Part shown: piece after piece, positions 27,319 through 37,062 of the stretch
Layout: each line of letters starts with the position of its first letter
Numbering within the stretch: position 1 is the stretch's first letter
Source: Bacillus weihaiensis
Lineage (GTDB): Bacteria; Bacillota; Bacilli; Bacillales; Bacillaceae
Direction of reading: 5' to 3'
Assembly: GCF_001889165.1 (NCBI RefSeq)
Contig: NZ_CP016020.1
Location: 1,400,501-1,464,500, forward strand
DNA: 64,000 bases
Program-made: the position numbers and the translations under genes
The notes under the pieces: generated by a model
Database searches by the model: none
The model's input: only the letters and a program-made list of their open reading frames with translations
What the model was told of the DNA's origin: nothing

Positions 27319-27816
27319 CAGTATATTAATTCAGCTTGTAAAAGTAAGCTACTGATTGATTAAACTAGTTATAAATGGATCATCTATTAGCTTATAGTGG
27401 ATTAAGCTATAGTTTAACAACAATGTGAATGAGAACGGAATGGTACTGTATGACATAAAACATTGTCATAAGCGCATTTTTATGGTAAATTTTCTTTGCT
27501 CGATAACTTACGTTAAATATTCTAATGAATTACCCAAATTGTTTTTAAATCGACGAGCTTTAAGTTAAAATAAGGGAATAAGAAATAACATATAAAAGAA
27601 ACGTACCTAATTAAATTAGGCTTTTTTCTTAAACTTTATTGGTACTTGATTTGAAAATACCAATTATCATTACACGAAAATTTTAAGGGAAAATGAAAAA
27701 AGAGCGCTCTTCCTATTTAGAGTGTTAAAATCGGTATATGGAATTTTACCAAAACAACAAGTTCCGAATACAACACTATGCAAAGAATCAAACTGAATCG
27801 AAAGTGAGTGATCCAT
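27319..27816. other. Spacer before dxs
   Basis: About 500 bp without a gene. It has a 7-bp inverted repeat TATGACA/TGTCATA near 27449-27471 and a terminator-like hairpin at 27606-27630. The remaining 190 bp before dxs should carry its promoter. No thiamine riboswitch motif was seen. Confidence 0.45.
27606..27630 (+). terminator. Small terminator-like hairpin
   Basis: CCTAATT / AATTAGG stem with CTTTTTTCTT after it, in gene-free DNA before dxs. Confidence 0.45.
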
Positions 27817-29715
27817 TTGGATCTTCTATCCATTAAAGACCCAAGTTTTTTAAAAAACTTATCGAATAATGAGCTTGAAAAATTAAGCGCCGAAATAAGG
27901 CAATTTTTAATTGAAAAGCTTGCAAATACTGGAGGACATATTGGTCCTAATTTAGGTGTTGTGGAACTGACAATCGCCTTACACAAAGTATTTGATAGCC
28001 CTAAAGACAAATTCTTATGGGATGTTGGTCATCAATCATATGTGCATAAAATTTTAACTGGACGAGCTGATCAATTCGATACATTACGTCAGTATGAAGG
28101 ACTATGTGGGTTTCCAAAACGTTGTGAGAGTGAACATGATGTGTGGGAAACAGGACATAGTTCAACATCATTATCAGCTGCAATGGGCATGGCAATTGCT
28201 CGTGACTTAAAAAAATCCAAAGAACATGTTATTCCGATAATTGGAGACGGAGCATTAACAGGTGGAATGGCTCTTGAAGCCTTAAATCATATCGGACATG
28301 AAAAAAAGGACGTGATTGTTGTCCTTAATGATAATGAAATGTCTATTGCGCCAAACGTAGGGGCACTTCATAATATTCTAGGGCGACTTCGTACAGCTGG
28401 AAAATATCATTGGGTAAAAGATGAGCTTGAATATTTGTTGAAGAAGATTCCAGCTGTCGGTGGCAAGCTAGCGTCTACAGCTGAGCGTGTGAAGGACAGC
28501 CTAAAATATTTATTAGTGTCTGGTGTGTTTTTTGAAGAGTTAGGCTTTACTTACTTGGGACCTGTCGATGGTCATGACTATGATAACCTATTTGAAAACC
28601 TTCAATATGCGAAAAAAACCTCAGGTCCTGTTTTATTGCATGTTATAACAAAAAAAGGAAAAGGGTATCAGCCAGCTGAGACAGATACTATCGGTACTTG
28701 GCATGGTACAGGACCTTATAAAATTGAAACCGGTGATTTCGTCAAACCTCAAGCAATTGGGCCTGCTTGGAGTAAGGTGGTTAGTGAAACAGTAAGAAAA
28801 CTAGCACGAGAAGATGAGCGAATTGTCGCAATTACACCTGCAATGCCTGTCGGTTCGAAACTAGAAGCCTTTGCTGAAGAATTTCCAGATCGTATGTTTG
28901 ATGTAGGTATTGCCGAACAACATGCTGCAACAGTTGCTGCTGGATTAGCAACACAAGATATGAAGCCATTCTTAGCAATCTACTCTACCTTCTTACAAAG
29001 GGCATATGATCAAGTCGTACATGATATTTGTCGTCAAAATTTAAATGTCTTTATAGGAATTGACCGTTCTGGTTTAGTTGGAGCGGATGGAGAAACTCAT
29101 CAAGGAGTTTTTGACATTGCTTTCTTAAGACATTTACCTAATATGGTCATAATGATGGCGAAAGATGAAAATGAAGGACAGCACCTTGTAAATACAGCGT
29201 TAAAATATAATGAAGGACCTATTGCTCTTCGTTATGCGCGTGGAAATGGAATCGGTGTCCCAATGGATGAGACACTAAAAGAAATTCCTATTGGGACATG
29301 GGAAGTTTTAAAAGAAGGTTCTGACGCAGTCATTTTAACATTTGGAACAACAATTGAGATGGCGATGGACGCTTCAAGTAAACTTGCAGAGGCGGGAGTG
29401 TCAGTTCGTGTTGTAAACGCACGATTTATTAAACCAATGGATGAGAAAATGCTGAAAGAGATTTTTGCTGAAGGTCTTCCAATTTTAACAATCGAGGAAG
29501 CGGTCCTTCAAGGTGGGTTTGGAAGTGCAGTCTTAGAATTTGCGCAAGAAAACCAAGCTTCTTCCAGAATTTCAAGAATGGGTATTCCAGATCGCTTCAT
29601 AGAACATGGTAGTGTATCGAAGTTGTTGGAAGAAATTGGGATGACCACAGAAAATGTTGTGCAAAAAATGAATGAGCTACTTCCGTACCAAGAAAAAAGG
29701 GTAATGAGATCATGA
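27817..29715 (+). CDS. dxs: 1-deoxy-D-xylulose-5-phosphate synthase
   Basis: Thiamine-diphosphate enzyme condensing pyruvate and glyceraldehyde 3-phosphate, first step of the MEP isoprenoid route that also feeds ispA. Motifs: [14 protein letters not shown] near 34, WDVGHQSY near 65, ThDP motif [16 protein letters not shown] near 142, [10 protein letters not shown] near 355. Start TTG 27817 (protein begins [13 protein letters not shown]) is favoured by AAAGTGAGTG just upstream and by the B. subtilis start; a GTG at 27808 would add three residues. 632 residues. It overlaps the next gene by 4 bp (ATGA). Confidence 0.96.
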   Translation: MDLLSIKDPSFLKNLSNNELEKLSAEIRQFLIEKLANTGGHIGPNLGVVELTIALHKVFDSPKDKFLWDVGHQSYVHKILTGRADQFDTLRQYEGLCGFPKRCESEHDVWETGHSSTSLSAAMGMAIARDLKKSKEHVIPIIGDGALTGGMALEALNHIGHEKKDVIVVLNDNEMSIAPNVGALHNILGRLRTAGKYHWVKDELEYLLKKIPAVGGKLASTAERVKDSLKYLLVSGVFFEELGFTYLGPVDGHDYDNLFENLQYAKKTSGPVLLHVITKKGKGYQPAETDTIGTWHGTGPYKIETGDFVKPQAIGPAWSKVVSETVRKLAREDERIVAITPAMPVGSKLEAFAEEFPDRMFDVGIAEQHAATVAAGLATQDMKPFLAIYSTFLQRAYDQVVHDICRQNLNVFIGIDRSGLVGADGETHQGVFDIAFLRHLPNMVIMMAKDENEGQHLVNTALKYNEGPIALRYARGNGIGVPMDETLKEIPIGTWEVLKEGSDAVILTFGTTIEMAMDASSKLAEAGVSVRVVNARFIKPMDEKMLKEIFAEGLPILTIEEAVLQGGFGSAVLEFAQENQASSRISRMGIPDRFIEHGSVSKLLEEIGMTTENVVQKMNELLPYQEKRVMRS

Positions 29716-30560
29716 ACACAAAAAAAGAACGACTAGATATACTTCTTGTTGAGAATGGACTATTTGAAACAAGAGAAAAAGCAAAAAGAGCCATTATGGC
29801 TGGACAAATATATGGCAATGAAGAACGTTTAGATAAACCAGGAGAAAAAGTGTCGAGAGATGTTCACCTTACAATTAAAGGACAAAGTCTTAAATATGTT
29901 AGTCGTGGGGGATTAAAGCTTGAAAAAGCGATAAACGAATTTCACATCGACTTGCAGGGTAAAACAATGATTGATATTGGTTCATCAACCGGTGGATTTA
30001 CTGATTGTGCTCTTCAAAATGGTGCAAAATTCTCGTACGCATTAGATGTTGGTTACAATCAGCTTGCATGGAAACTAAGACAGGATGATCGAGTTATCGT
30101 GATGGAAAGAACGAATTTTCGCTATGTTACACCTGCTGATTTCCAACAAGGGTTACCGGAATTTGCATCAATTGATGTTTCTTTTATCTCATTAAAATTA
30201 ATTTTTCCAGTCTTGAAGACTATACTAGTACCAAATAGTAATGTTGTTGCATTAGTGAAACCACAGTTTGAAGCTGGACGTGAATTAGTAGGTAAAAAAG
30301 GGATTGTACGCGATCCAAAGGTCCATGAATATGTGCTAAAAGAAATGATGGCATTTGTTTTAAATGAAGGCTACCATATTGAAAATCTATCCTACTCTCC
30401 TATCACAGGTGGAGATGGTAATATTGAATTTCTTTTACATTTGTATTGGGACAAGCAAACGGAACAAGGTGAAAACCGATGTGAGAGAACGTTTGAAGAA
30501 ATTGTAAATGAGGCGCATTCGCAACTAAAAGAAAACAAGCTAAAACAAAAGCAGGAATAA
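29712..30560 (+). CDS. yqxC: TlyA/YqxC-family rRNA methyltransferase
   Basis: S4 RNA-binding domain (about 6-65, with [20 protein letters not shown]) fused to an FtsJ-like methyltransferase domain. The SAM site [19 protein letters not shown] lies near 90, and KPQFEAGRE near 190. Family members are thought to methylate ribose in rRNA (TlyA). 282 residues. Coupled to dxs. Ends right at a terminator. Confidence 0.9.
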   Translation: MNTKKERLDILLVENGLFETREKAKRAIMAGQIYGNEERLDKPGEKVSRDVHLTIKGQSLKYVSRGGLKLEKAINEFHIDLQGKTMIDIGSSTGGFTDCALQNGAKFSYALDVGYNQLAWKLRQDDRVIVMERTNFRYVTPADFQQGLPEFASIDVSFISLKLIFPVLKTILVPNSNVVALVKPQFEAGRELVGKKGIVRDPKVHEYVLKEMMAFVLNEGYHIENLSYSPITGGDGNIEFLLHLYWDKQTEQGENRCERTFEEIVNEAHSQLKENKLKQKQE

Positions 30561-30585
30561 TAGCATTTGCTATTTTCCTGTTTTT
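30552..30585 (+). terminator. Intrinsic terminator of dxs-yqxC
   Basis: CAGGAATAATAGC / GCTATTTTCCTG stem, loop ATTT, then TTTTTTG. The stem overlaps the yqxC stop codon. Confidence 0.75.
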
Positions 30586-31005
30586 TGTTTTCTCTATTAG
30601 TACTGTTAGACTAAAAGTAGTGATTTTCCATGAATTCATTCTATCTGAAAAAACAACCGTGAACTAATGTTAAAAAGATTATCTCTATTATCATGCCTAC
30701 TAATACTTTTTAGAGTATGACTTAACCTTTCTTAGAGCGTACTATTACATAATATTAAATGTACCAAATAACGAGAAATAAAATGTAAATAGGTAATTTA
30801 CATAATTCATCATAATTATACAAATAATTAAATAAGAATTTTCTGTATATTTATACGAGTTGAATTACAGTATGTAATGAATTATGCAAGATTTGAAGGA
30901 GATATTAACTTAAACTGTACATTTATAAGGTTTTCGTATAAGATAAAAGGTATAAACATACAAAGTGAGTACGGCAGAATAGGAATGTAAAAGGGGTGTT
31001 TTCAA
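30586..31005. other. AT-rich control region upstream of argR
   Basis: About 420 bp without a gene and very AT-rich. It contains two near-identical 18-mers in opposite orientation (30795-30812 and 30875-30893), listed separately. The argR promoter should lie here. Confidence 0.5.
30795..30893. promoter_or_regulatory. Inverted pair of ATGAATTATG sites upstream of argR
   Basis: On the minus strand 30795-30812 reads TGATGAATTATGTAAATT. On the plus strand 30875-30893 reads TAATGAATTATGCAAGATT. The shared core ATGAATTATG is reminiscent of, but not equal to, an arginine-repressor box. They may be autoregulatory operators for the repressor downstream. Confidence 0.4.
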
Positions 31006-31455
31006 ATGAATAAAGGCCAAAGACATATAAAAATTAGAGAGATAATTACAAATAATGACATAGAAACACAAGATGAATTAGTTGATTTATTAAAGAACAT
31101 GGGGTTTAATGTTACACAGGCAACGGTTTCAAGGGATATTAAAGAGTTGCACTTAGTGAAAGTCCCTATGATAGATGGTCGTTATAAATATAGCTTACCT
31201 GCAGATCAACGTTTTAACCCTTTACAAAAGCTTAAACGTGCTTTGATGGATGCGTTTGTTAAAATTGATTCAGCGGGTCATATGCTTGTTATGAAAACGT
31301 TACCTGGTAATGCCAATGCCATTGGAGCGCTTATTGATAATTTAGATTGGGATGAAGTGTTAGGTACTATTTGTGGGGACGATACGATATTAATTATTTG
31401 TCGCACAAATGATGACACATCAAGCATTTCACAACGTTTTCTAGACATGCTTTAA
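31006..31455 (+). CDS. argR: Arginine repressor/activator AhrC (ArgR)
   Basis: Hexameric arginine-sensing regulator of arginine synthesis and breakdown. N-terminal winged helix (about 1-70, with [16 protein letters not shown] and [15 protein letters not shown]) and a C-terminal oligomerisation/arginine domain with [15 protein letters not shown] and [14 protein letters not shown]. 149 residues is standard. AAAGGGG precedes the ATG. It may control artPQR at 56.7 kb; that is inference. Confidence 0.96.
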   Translation: MNKGQRHIKIREIITNNDIETQDELVDLLKNMGFNVTQATVSRDIKELHLVKVPMIDGRYKYSLPADQRFNPLQKLKRALMDAFVKIDSAGHMLVMKTLPGNANAIGALIDNLDWDEVLGTICGDDTILIICRTNDDTSSISQRFLDML

Positions 31456-31514
31456 GGTAATATAAATAAAAGGATGGGTTTGCAATGTATCGATTCTTTT
31501 TTCACTTTTTTATG

Positions 31515-31598
31515 GAGGGATAAGACTCCTGATTAGAAATATGGGAGTGCAAGAGATACACGAGAAGGTTTCCGGATAAGCCTCTAGAAAGTGTATTC
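31515..31598. repeat. Possible decayed GC-rich repeat between argR and recN
   Basis: Blocks GGATAAGACTCCTG, GGGAGTGCAAGAG, ACACGAGAAGGTTTCCGG and AGAAAGTGTA look like a worn copy of the GACTCCTGCGGGA-type repeat. Weak; judged by eye. Confidence 0.3.
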
Positions 31599-31722
31599 GA
31601 TATAACAACCACCTTTATAGAACCAAAGAGAAAAGCTATGGCGTTTTATTTGTAAGAAAGTTAAGGTAATTGCATGTTTAAATTAGATAGTGGACTAAAT
31701 AAGATAAGAGGTGTGATTCTGT

Positions 31723-33423
31723 TTGCTAGCGGAATTATCAATTAAAAATTTTGCCATCATTGAAGCTTTAACCGTTTCATTTGAAAAGGGATTAACTGTA
31801 TTAACTGGAGAAACAGGTGCAGGGAAGTCAATAATCATTGATGCAATACATTTATTAGCAGGAGCAAGAGGTTCATCTGAATTTGTTCGGTATGGGGAAA
31901 AACGAGCAGAGTTAGAGGGTCTTTTTCTAATAGAGGATGATAACCATCCTGTCTATCAAAAATGTGAAGATTTTGGGATTGACGTAAGTGATGGAATGAT
32001 TATTTTAAGACGAGACTTATCGTCTTCTGGTAAGAGTATTTGTAGAATTAATGGAAAATTAGTCACAATAGCCATTTTACGTGAAGTTGGTCAATATTTA
32101 GTAGATATTCACGGACAACATGATAATCAAGAGTTGATGAACGAGGAAAACCATATCCATTTATTGGATCAATACGGTGGGAAGAAAACCAAACATGCCT
32201 TAGAAGACTATCTTGAAGTGTTTGGTCGGTATGAGACTCTTCAGAGGAAAATTAATAAATTAACTGAGAATGAACAAGAAATGGCTCACCGCTTAGATTT
32301 ATTGCAGTTTCAACTAGATGAAATAGAGAGTGCAGATCTACAGCCCCGAGAAGATGAAATTCTACAGGAAGAAAAAAATCAAATTTCAAATTATGAAAGA
32401 ATCTTTGATTCCTTACAAAATGGCTACAATGCTCTTCATGGTGAACATAAAGGATTAGATTGGGTCGGACATGCTATGAGTAATATAGAGAATGTAGGAA
32501 ATCTTAATCATACATTAAAGGAATTGTCTGAGGCGATATCTAACGTCTATTATTTACTTGAAGATGTGTCTTATCAAGTTAGAAATGAACTAGAATCATT
32601 AGAGTTTGATCCGGCAAGATTGAATTTCTTGGAAAGTCGTTTGAACGAAATTAACCATCTTAAGAGAAAATATGGACAATCAGTCGATGAAGTATTAGCC
32701 TATTCAGCAAAAATTGAAGAAGAAATTGATACTATTCAAAACAAAGACAGTCATTTGCATAATCTCCAAAAAGAATTAGACTCTATTCTTAAAGATTTAG
32801 CAGTTGAGGCCAAAAATGTAACAAGTATACGTAAAAGCTTTGCAGAAGTTCTAACAAAAGAAATACACAAGGAACTAAAAGAGCTTTATATGGAAAAGAC
32901 TAGATTTGATGTTCAATTTAACATAAAACAAAAATCAGTAAATGAAACAAAGTACACGGCAAGTGGCATTGATGAAGTAGAGTTTTTTATTTCAACAAAC
33001 CCTGGTGAGCCCTTAAAATCATTGAGTAAAACAGCTTCTGGTGGAGAGCTGTCTAGAATTATGCTTGCAATGAAAAGTATCTTCTCGCAACATCAAGGGA
33101 TAACGTCCATTATATTTGATGAAGTGGATACTGGAGTAAGTGGACGAGTTGCCCAAGCTATAGCGGAGAAAATTTATCGAGTTTCAAATGGATCACAAGT
33201 ACTTTGTATTACTCATCTACCTCAAGTCGCTGCGATGGCAGACACGCATCTTTATATCGCAAAGGAAACCAGGTCAGGTAGAACAAAGACTTCTGTCAAA
33301 CCTTTAGGTGAGAATGAAAAAATTAGAGAAATTGGACGGATGATTGCTGGTGTTGAAGTAACAGAGCTTACAAAAGAACATGCTAAAGAGCTTCTTGCAT
33401 TAGCTCACACATCTAAAAGCTAA
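31723..33423 (+). CDS. recN: DNA repair protein RecN
   Basis: SMC-like ATPase acting early at double-strand breaks. Walker A GETGAGKS near residue 30; long coiled coil (about 160-390); C-terminal signature TASGGELSRIMLAM near 435 and Walker B IIFDEVDTGVSGRVA near 462. 566 residues (family about 550-576). TTG start with AAGAGGTG about 10 nt upstream; protein begins LAELSIKNFAIIE as in relatives. Confidence 0.96.
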   Translation: MLAELSIKNFAIIEALTVSFEKGLTVLTGETGAGKSIIIDAIHLLAGARGSSEFVRYGEKRAELEGLFLIEDDNHPVYQKCEDFGIDVSDGMIILRRDLSSSGKSICRINGKLVTIAILREVGQYLVDIHGQHDNQELMNEENHIHLLDQYGGKKTKHALEDYLEVFGRYETLQRKINKLTENEQEMAHRLDLLQFQLDEIESADLQPREDEILQEEKNQISNYERIFDSLQNGYNALHGEHKGLDWVGHAMSNIENVGNLNHTLKELSEAISNVYYLLEDVSYQVRNELESLEFDPARLNFLESRLNEINHLKRKYGQSVDEVLAYSAKIEEEIDTIQNKDSHLHNLQKELDSILKDLAVEAKNVTSIRKSFAEVLTKEIHKELKELYMEKTRFDVQFNIKQKSVNETKYTASGIDEVEFFISTNPGEPLKSLSKTASGGELSRIMLAMKSIFSQHQGITSIIFDEVDTGVSGRVAQAIAEKIYRVSNGSQVLCITHLPQVAAMADTHLYIAKETRSGRTKTSVKPLGENEKIREIGRMIAGVEVTELTKEHAKELLALAHTSKS

Positions 33424-33430
33424 AGATAGA

Positions 33431-33549
33431 GGAGGGGACTAACTAAGTGCCTGTACCTTTCGTAACAACTCTTTGTACGCACTGATTGTAGACAATAGAT
33501 TGAATCGAAGGGTGTCTGGCTCTTTGTTTTGTCTTAGCCTCTTTTTTTT
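33431..33549 (+). repeat. Dispersed palindromic element family B, copy B1
   Basis: Matches the reverse complement of 49398-49521 over about 110 bp. Shared blocks are GTACGCACTGATT, ACAATAGATTG, GGGTG then CTGGCTCTTTGTTTTGTC, and AGCCTCT. The two ends pair with each other (GAGG..GGAC with GTCTTAGCCTC) and the T-run at 33541-33549 follows, so this copy may end recN transcription. Confidence 0.75.
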
Positions 33550-33644
33550 ATTATATGCATTCTTTCTATATTTAATATCTGCTAATACTGTTAGAGAAAC
33601 CTTCATTTTTTCTGTGGAAAACAGTTATAAATCCAAGGCAAAAA

Positions 33645-33665
33645 GGCTACATTAAAACTGTAGCC
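33645..33665. other. Small perfect hairpin upstream of spoIVB
   Basis: GGCTACA, seven-base spacer, TGTAGCC. An A-run precedes it on the plus strand, so it would look like a terminator on the minus strand, where no gene ends. It is just before the spoIVB start region. Confidence 0.4.
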
Positions 33666-33711
33666 ATATACACAATATGGTGTGGGTTAGGAGCGAGGAG
33701 AGTGAAGGTTT

Positions 33712-35001
33712 TTGCAGACAGAAAAAATGAGAAAAATAATTGGTGTAATTCTCCTTGTTTTATTCACGAGTTTAGGTTTTGTTGAAGAAGTTAGAGAATA
33801 CGTTCAAATACCTACCCAAATAAAGGTATTTGAGTCACAGCAACTACAATTACAAAGTTCAGTTCCTGTATCTGCTTCTCAAGATGCTGAAGAAGCATTT
33901 ACTGTTCAGAAAAATAGTGATGGAAAAACGTTAGATGTTCAAGGAAAGAAGGCAGGTGAAGGAGAAGTTGTTTTTGACCTAGCTGGATTTCCTGTTAAAA
34001 AGGTTGGAGTAGATGTTTTACCGGACTTTAAAGTGATTCCGGGTGGACAATCTATAGGTGTAAAACTAAATAGTCTTGGCGTCTTGGTGGTTGGACACCA
34101 TCAAATTAACACTGCAGAAGGAAAAAAATCTCCAGGTGAAATAGCGAATGTTAAAGTTGGAGATATCATAACAAATATTAACGGTACAAAAATTGAACAA
34201 ATGAGTGATGTAACACCTTTCATTGAAGAGGCCGGAAAAACGGGTAAACCGCTCGATCTTGTCTTAAAAAGAGATGCTGAAAAAATTGAAACAAAGCTGT
34301 ACCCTTTAAAGGATGAAAATGATCGATCTTATCGAATTGGGCTGTATATTCGAGATTCAGCAGCTGGAATTGGGACAATGACCTTCTATGATCCAAGCTC
34401 AAAGAAATATGGTGCATTAGGTCATGTTATATCAGATATGGATACAAAAAAACCAATTGTTGTTGATAATGGTCAAATTGTGAGATCAACTGTTACATCA
34501 ATTGAAAAAGGAAGTAATGGTAACCCTGGTGAAAAGCTAGCTAGATTCTCTAGTGATCATAAAATTATAGGGAACATTACAAGAAATAGTGCTTTTGGAA
34601 TATTTGGGGAGCTAAATCAAAAAATTCAAAATGGCATAAGTGATGATGCTATGCCAATTGCGTTATCCAGTGAAGTAAAAGAAGGACCAGCAAAAATATT
34701 AACGGTCGTAGCCAATGATGAAGTGGAAGAGTTCGATGTCGAAGTTGTAAGCTCAGTTCCACAAAAGTTCCCTGCAACGAAGGGTATGGTCATTAAAATC
34801 ACCGATGAGCGTTTATTAGAGAAAACAGGTGGGATCGTGCAAGGAATGAGTGGCAGTCCAATTATTCAAAACGGAAAAGTAATCGGAGCGGTCACACATG
34901 TATTTGTGAATGATCCAACTAGTGGTTATGGTGTTCATATTGAATGGATGTTAAATGAAGCTGGTATCGATATTTATGAAAATAAACAAAAAGTTAGCTA
35001 A
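33712..35001 (+). CDS. spoIVB: SpoIVB, forespore signalling serine peptidase
   Basis: Secreted from the forespore; cleaves SpoIVFA to trigger pro-sigma-K processing. One N-terminal membrane segment (about 7-25), a PDZ domain (about 115-200) and the S55 peptidase domain with [15 protein letters not shown] (catalytic His) and [20 protein letters not shown] (catalytic Ser). 429 residues is typical. TTG 33712 is taken as start (GAAGG close upstream), with ATG 33727 as an alternative. Directly before spo0A as in other bacilli. Confidence 0.95.
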   Translation: MQTEKMRKIIGVILLVLFTSLGFVEEVREYVQIPTQIKVFESQQLQLQSSVPVSASQDAEEAFTVQKNSDGKTLDVQGKKAGEGEVVFDLAGFPVKKVGVDVLPDFKVIPGGQSIGVKLNSLGVLVVGHHQINTAEGKKSPGEIANVKVGDIITNINGTKIEQMSDVTPFIEEAGKTGKPLDLVLKRDAEKIETKLYPLKDENDRSYRIGLYIRDSAAGIGTMTFYDPSSKKYGALGHVISDMDTKKPIVVDNGQIVRSTVTSIEKGSNGNPGEKLARFSSDHKIIGNITRNSAFGIFGELNQKIQNGISDDAMPIALSSEVKEGPAKILTVVANDEVEEFDVEVVSSVPQKFPATKGMVIKITDERLLEKTGGIVQGMSGSPIIQNGKVIGAVTHVFVNDPTSGYGVHIEWMLNEAGIDIYENKQKVS

Positions 35002-35002
35002 A

Positions 35003-35041
35003 AAAACTGCCAAGAAATTTCATTTCTTGGCAGTTTTTTTA
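35003..35041 (+). terminator. Intrinsic terminator of spoIVB
   Basis: ACTGCCAAGAAAT / ATTTCTTGGCAGT, perfect 13-bp stem with loop TTC, then TTTTTTT. It begins just after the spoIVB stop. Confidence 0.9.
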
Positions 35042-35093
35042 TTTTTTTCTTTTCATTTAAGAAACCATTATGTAAAATATAAGAAGAGAAAGA

Positions 35094-35236
35094 TTTTTCG
35101 ACAAAACGAATTGCTTCGCAAATGTCAAATGGCGTATGTGGTCGAAAAACAGAGTATTTTGAAGGAAAACCTTATTTTTCTCATTTTTTTAAAGTTTTTT
35201 AGAAAAAATAAAGGAAATTCTGTGCTCATGTCGAAA
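35094..35236. promoter_or_regulatory. Spo0A-box-like sites upstream of spo0A
   Basis: A perfect-looking 0A box lies on the minus strand at 35094-35106 (TTTTGTCGAAAAA). On the plus strand there are GGTCGAAAAA (35140-35149), TGTCAAA (35123-35129) and TGTCGAAA (35229-35236). The known consensus core is TGTCGAA. Clustering between spoIVB and spo0A suggests autoregulation, as established in B. subtilis. Confidence 0.65.
35210..35236 (+). promoter_or_regulatory. Predicted sigma-H promoter of spo0A
   Basis: AAAGGAAAT (35210-35218) fits the sigma-H -35 RnAGGAwWW exactly. After 11 bp, GTCGAAA (35230-35236) fits the -10 RnnGAAT at all but the last base. The -10 overlaps a TGTCGAAA 0A-box core. It ends 64 bp before the spo0A start. 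B. subtilis spo0A has a sigma-H promoter in the same place. Confidence 0.65.
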
Positions 35237-35300
35237 TGATTTATGTACTAGTAAATAAACTAATGAACATAACGGAACTTAGACTGAGGAGGAAGTATTA

Positions 35301-36092
35301 GTGAAAAAAATTAAAGTGTGTATAGTTGATGATAATCGTGAACTTGTAGGTTTATTAGAGGAATATTTATCAAGTCAAGAGGACATAGAGGTTTTAGGTG
35401 TAGCTTACAATGGTCAAGAATGTTTAAATATGCTAAAAGAAAAAGAACCAGATGTATTGGTTTTAGATATTATTATGCCTCACTTGGATGGTCTTGGTGT
35501 TTTAGAAAAAATAAGACAATTAGATCGACCACAGCCAAACGTTATCATGCTTACAGCATTTGGCCAAGAAGATGTTACGAAAAAAGCTGTTGACCTTGGG
35601 GCAGCATACTTTATTTTAAAACCATTTGATATGGAAGGACTTGCGAGCCATATCCGTCAAGTAAGTGGCAATGCAGCACCAATTATTAAACGAGCAAATG
35701 GAAGCTTCAGAAATAGTGTTGAAGTGCCAGCTAAAGGGAAAAATCTTGATGCCAGCATTACAAGCATCATTCATGAGATTGGTGTTCCTGCTCATATTAA
35801 AGGCTACCTATACCTACGTGAAGCGATCTCAATGGTATACAATGATATAGAATTATTAGGATCGATTACAAAGGTTCTTTATCCTGATATTGCTAAGAAA
35901 TATAACACAACTGCGTCACGTGTTGAACGCGCGATTCGTCACGCTATTGAAGTAGCTTGGAGCCGTGGAAACATTGAATCGATCTCATCTCTGTTTGGCT
36001 ACACAGTAAGCATGACAAAAGCAAAACCAACTAATTCAGAGTTTATCGCAATGGTTGCAGATAAATTAAGGCTTGAACACAAGGCGTCATAA
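35301..36092 (+). CDS. spo0A: Spo0A, master regulator of sporulation
   Basis: Response regulator at the end of the phosphorelay. Receiver domain (about 1-125) with the acidic pair Asp10/Asp11, phosphoacceptor Asp56 in VLDIIMP, and Lys in FILKPFD. The C-terminal DNA-binding domain (about 145-263) holds the conserved [27 protein letters not shown] recognition region. GTG start with GAGGAGG about 9 nt upstream. 263 residues. Confidence 0.98.
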   Translation: MKKIKVCIVDDNRELVGLLEEYLSSQEDIEVLGVAYNGQECLNMLKEKEPDVLVLDIIMPHLDGLGVLEKIRQLDRPQPNVIMLTAFGQEDVTKKAVDLGAAYFILKPFDMEGLASHIRQVSGNAAPIIKRANGSFRNSVEVPAKGKNLDASITSIIHEIGVPAHIKGYLYLREAISMVYNDIELLGSITKVLYPDIAKKYNTTASRVERAIRHAIEVAWSRGNIESISSLFGYTVSMTKAKPTNSEFIAMVADKLRLEHKAS

Positions 36093-36143
36093 TTAGTAAA
36101 GTATAGGTGAATACAAGATCGCAATTTTAAAATAACTTTTTAT

Positions 36144-36192
36144 TTAAGGTCTTCCTATTTATTGGAGTATCCAATAGAAAGGAAGGCCTTAA
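36144..36192. terminator. Hairpin between convergent spo0A and the ferritin-like gene
   Basis: TTAAGGTCTTCC pairs with GGAAGGCCTTAA; an inner ATTGGA/TCCAAT pair extends it. T-tracts are weak on both sides, so terminator activity is uncertain. Confidence 0.45.
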
Positions 36193-36202
36193 TTCATTAC
36201 AT

Positions 36203-36727
36203 TCAAGAACGTAAACTCACATATTGTTTTTTTTCTGATTTAAGTATTCTAATATGCTGCGATGACGAATTGAAAAATCTTTCGAATGCCTCAGTTACAT
36301 CTTCTGGAAAAACGTTTATACTCCTTAGTTTTTTGTACATCAGATTGTTTTTTATTTCATATTCAATTGCTTGTTCGAAAGCTTGTTGTAATGTCGGAGG
36401 AGAATGTATGAATTTATTTGTACGATCTTTTGGGCTGTCTATATTATATTTTTTTAAAAGGGGAAGAAGTGTAGAGATTTGCTGACTTTGGTAAACTTTT
36501 ACCTGTACAAAAGGTCTAATAGCGCCATACCTTTCTATACATGAATCAAAATAAGATTGATGTAAAAGTTCATCTTGTAAAGCATAGGTTAGTGCATCTG
36601 CCAAAGAGATATTCTCATCTAGGAGGGCTCCATTTGCTCCGTAGTAACTCGGGATCTTTGCTAAAGCGGTGTATGGGAATGTGATAAAATGTAGAAATAG
36701 TAGTAATGTAAGTATTTTTTTCAACAT
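36203..36727 (-). CDS. Secreted ferritin-like (DUF2202-like) protein
   Basis: 174 residues with a clear signal peptide (MLKKILTLLLFLHFITFPYTALA, cleavage probably after ALA). The mature part looks like a four-helix ferritin-like bundle: ALTYALQDELLHQSYFDSC, then QSQQISTLLPLLKKY, then AFEQAIEYEIKNNLMYK, then FNSSSQHIRILK. Helices 1, 3 and 4 keep Glu/His positions, but in helix 2 the usual ExxH ligand pair is replaced (SQQIST). Metal binding may therefore be lost or altered. The gene faces spo0A and is not in the B. subtilis arrangement I know. Family assignment is by pattern. Confidence 0.6.
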   Translation of the reverse strand: MLKKILTLLLFLHFITFPYTALAKIPSYYGANGALLDENISLADALTYALQDELLHQSYFDSCIERYGAIRPFVQVKVYQSQQISTLLPLLKKYNIDSPKDRTNKFIHSPPTLQQAFEQAIEYEIKNNLMYKKLRSINVFPEDVTEAFERFFNSSSQHIRILKSEKKQYVSLRS

Positions 36728-36857
36728 GTTTCCTCCTCATCCATTCATGTTAACGTTATTTTCCATGTAAGAGGAGGAAAATATGCACAAGCATTATTTC
36801 TTATGTCTTAGGACATTCTTAATAGGGTAGCAACAAAGTTTAAGAAAGACCTATAAG

Positions 36858-37013
36858 CTATTGGTTTTTCTTATTGTTCTCTTCATTACTGGTTAGTTCA
36901 GCCAACTTTGCTATTAATATATGCTGAGGCATATGCATAATTTGCTCTAAAGGCAAGTTTAAAGATTCTGAGAGTTTCTGTGCTGTTTCAGCAGAAATTT
37001 GTAATGGTTTCAT
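36858..37013 (-). CDS. YycC-like small protein
   Basis: 51-residue protein beginning MKPLQISAETAQKLSES with the core LNLPLEQIMHMPQHILIAKLAEL, the pattern of the YycC family of small bacillar proteins of unknown function. GGAGG lies 8 nt before the ATG. It diverges from glpQ with only 49 bp between the two starts. In B. subtilis the family member is elsewhere in the genome. Confidence 0.75.
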   Translation of the reverse strand: MKPLQISAETAQKLSESLNLPLEQIMHMPQHILIAKLAELTSNEENNKKNQ

Positions 37014-37062
37014 ATTGATACCTCCTACTTCCTATTTTACACGAAATGAAGGTGTGTACAAG

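Noticed and set aside
33473-33655. 60-codon frame between recN and spoIVB
   Set aside because: Lies across the B1 repeat; no ribosome-binding site.
36162-36485. 107-codon plus-strand frame after spo0A
   Set aside because: Antisense to the ferritin-like gene, which has a clear signal peptide and domain pattern.
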